NCBI GenBank assembly: GCA_913050105.1 | Contig: CAJWZN010000056.1 | Location: 1-8,330, forward strand | Reading direction: 5' to 3' | Source: an uncultured Synechococcus sp. | Lineage (GTDB): Bacteria > Cyanobacteriota > Cyanobacteriia > PCC-6307 > Cyanobiaceae | DNA length: 8,330 nt | In this document: one piece after another, positions 6,071 through 8,330 of the stretch | Layout: every line of letters begins with the position of its first letter | How positions within the stretch are numbered: position 1 is the first letter of the stretch | Translations under genes and position numbers: made by a program | Notes under the pieces: model-generated | Told to the model about the DNA's origin: nothing | Database searches by the model: none | What the model saw: only the letters and a program-made list of their open reading frames with translations

Positions 6071-6312
6071 CTAGTTGTCTGGAGTGGTTCTGCGACCAGG
6101 AAAGCCTTTGGTCAGTCCGCTTTCAATCATCAGACCGATCCCTGCATTGATGCAGATCAGGCTCAGAGTTCCGGTCCAAAACCATTCTCCGGCCTCTCCC
6201 CCAGTCATCTGAATCATTTTCCGGCTGACCGCCTCGCCGAAGAGGCAAAGACCCGCCGGCAGCAGCAGCACTCCGGTTTGGGCCTTCAGGAACCAACGCA
6301 GGCGAGCATTTC

Positions 6313-6316
<4 letters not shown>
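6071..6316 (-). CDS. Small protein with two predicted membrane helices downstream of pepA, function unknown
   Basis: I do not recognise this 81-residue protein. A basic start (MRNARLRWFLK) precedes a first hydrophobic helix (about 12-30) and a second (about 45-64), with a basic C-terminal tail (GFPGRR). This is compatible with a hairpin in the inner membrane with both ends in the cytoplasm. The two helices look related to each other: AGLCLFGE followed by Lys33, and AGIGLMIE followed by Lys70, keep the same spacing. The ATG overlaps the pepA stop by four bases (ATGA), which sets the start and suggests coupled translation. It is the last gene of the minus-strand block. No link between its role and aminopeptidase activity can be seen apart from position. 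Confidence 0.72.
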
Positions 6317-7776
<1,460 letters not shown>

Positions 7777-7824
7777 GGCCGACGCAGGTCAAAAGGCGAG
7801 CGTAGCCATCTCCATCGACCACAT

Positions 7825-8268
7825 TCATCGAGCCGGGCATCGCCGTTTGAGCGCCGCGATGATCAGTGCCTCCGCATCCGGCTGGCTCTGCAGGCGAAAG
7901 GCCTCCTGCTCCAAGGCCTGGTGCTCCTGGCTGTAGTGGTTGGTCAGCAGGTAGCGAATCCGGCTTTCCACCACGGGGCTGCTGCGGCGTTTCAGGTTCA
8001 GCAATGTGAGCTGACCATCGGGGCAGCTCTGTGCTGCATGAACCGCCTCATGCAGCAGAACCGGGCGCGTAATTCCGAGATCTCCCACCAGTGGTGAGAT
8101 CTCCAGCAATCTCTGGCCAGGGATGAAGCGGCCATAGGCCCCCCCTGGGGGTTGGCGGGCCTCGATCTGGAACCCGTAGCGAAACAGGGTCTGCTGCAGG
8201 GCGGTGAGGTCTGCGGCGATCGCCCGTGCAGGAAGCAGAACCATCATCAGGAGCAGCAGTCGGTTCAT
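7825..8268 (-). CDS. Small exported protein with HEAVH zinc-metalloprotease-like motif
   Basis: This 147-residue protein starts with a convincing signal peptide: MNR, a Leu/Met-rich core, then ARAIAA with likely cleavage after Ala18 or Ala19. The mature part is only about 128 residues. It contains LLHEAVHAAQSC, an HExxH zinc-binding motif at 73-77, and about 45 residues later ALEQEAFRLQ, in which Glu120 or Glu122 could be the third zinc ligand of a gluzincin-type site. Cys82 and Cys144 could form a disulfide after export. I do not recognise a named family. A minimal secreted metallopeptidase is inferred from the motif arrangement; an inactive relative or a non-protease zinc protein is possible. 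The ATG is supported by the signal peptide and by a four-base ATGA overlap with the gene upstream. pepA follows on the same strand. Confidence 0.8.
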   Translation of the reverse strand: MNRLLLLMMVLLPARAIAADLTALQQTLFRYGFQIEARQPPGGAYGRFIPGQRLLEISPLVGDLGITRPVLLHEAVHAAQSCPDGQLTLLNLKRRSSPVVESRIRYLLTNHYSQEHQALEQEAFRLQSQPDAEALIIAALKRRCPAR

Positions 8269-8330
8269 CGTTCTGCGGTGAACGGTGTTGCCCAGCGTTG
8301 ACGCGTTTCCTTGTTGAACGGCGGCAGCCA
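8265..8330 (-). CDS. C-terminal end of an unidentified gene (truncated by window edge)
   Basis: Reading the minus strand from the right edge, one frame encodes 21 residues beginning WLPPFNKETRQRW and then reaches a TGA that overlaps the next gene's ATG (ATGA). The same junction type joins pepA to the following gene, which makes this the likely end of an upstream partner gene. The fragment is too short to identify. The other two minus-strand frames are also open over these bases, so the frame choice rests only on the overlap. Confidence 0.5.
   Translation of the reverse strand, partial: WLPPFNKETRQRWATPFTAER

Noticed and set aside
7777..7824. Promoter or small gene between the secreted-protein gene and pepA.
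   Set aside because: The 48 bases contain only an 11-codon frame and no recognisable promoter elements.

Overview
The window looks like a chromosomal segment of a unicellular cyanobacterium, most likely a marine or brackish Synechococcus/Cyanobium-type picocyanobacterium. This is an inference from four things: a cyanobacterial-style Omp85/BamA followed directly by lpxC-fabZ-lpxA-lpxB, moderately GC-rich coding sequence, very tight gene packing, and many starts with no clear Shine-Dalgarno sequence. There are no RNA genes, mobile elements, CRISPR arrays or prophage genes. Almost all of the window is coding.

Left block, 1-5636, plus strand: one long apparent operon for building the outer membrane. 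It opens with the C-terminal part of BamA (last POTRA domain and beta-barrel; the 5' end lies outside the window). Then come LpxC, FabZ, LpxA and LpxB, which cover four steps of hydroxyacyl supply and lipid A synthesis. Two further genes follow: an exported methionine sulfoxide reductase A and a 63-residue protein with two predicted membrane helices. The six junctions are 1-nt, 4-nt, 1-nt, 13-nt and 1-nt overlaps plus one 5-nt gap, so the whole set is probably cotranscribed and translationally coupled.

Middle, 5637-6070: a 209-base AT-richer spacer with several small inverted repeats and four TTAA-core hexamers. It is followed by a 64-codon gene of unknown function with the strongest ribosome binding site in the window. 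This gene converges on the minus-strand block.

Right block, 8330-6071, minus strand: the last 21 codons of an unidentified gene (entering from the right edge) overlap by ATGA a small exported protein with an HEAVH zinc-protease motif. After 48 bases comes pepA (leucyl aminopeptidase, family M17), which overlaps by ATGA an 81-residue protein with two predicted membrane helices.

No unequivocally new multi-gene system is visible. The best leads are the small secreted HExxH protein, the exported MsrA and 63-residue membrane protein coupled to the lipid A operon, the three close cysteine pairs in the BamA barrel, and the structured leader of the 64-residue gene.
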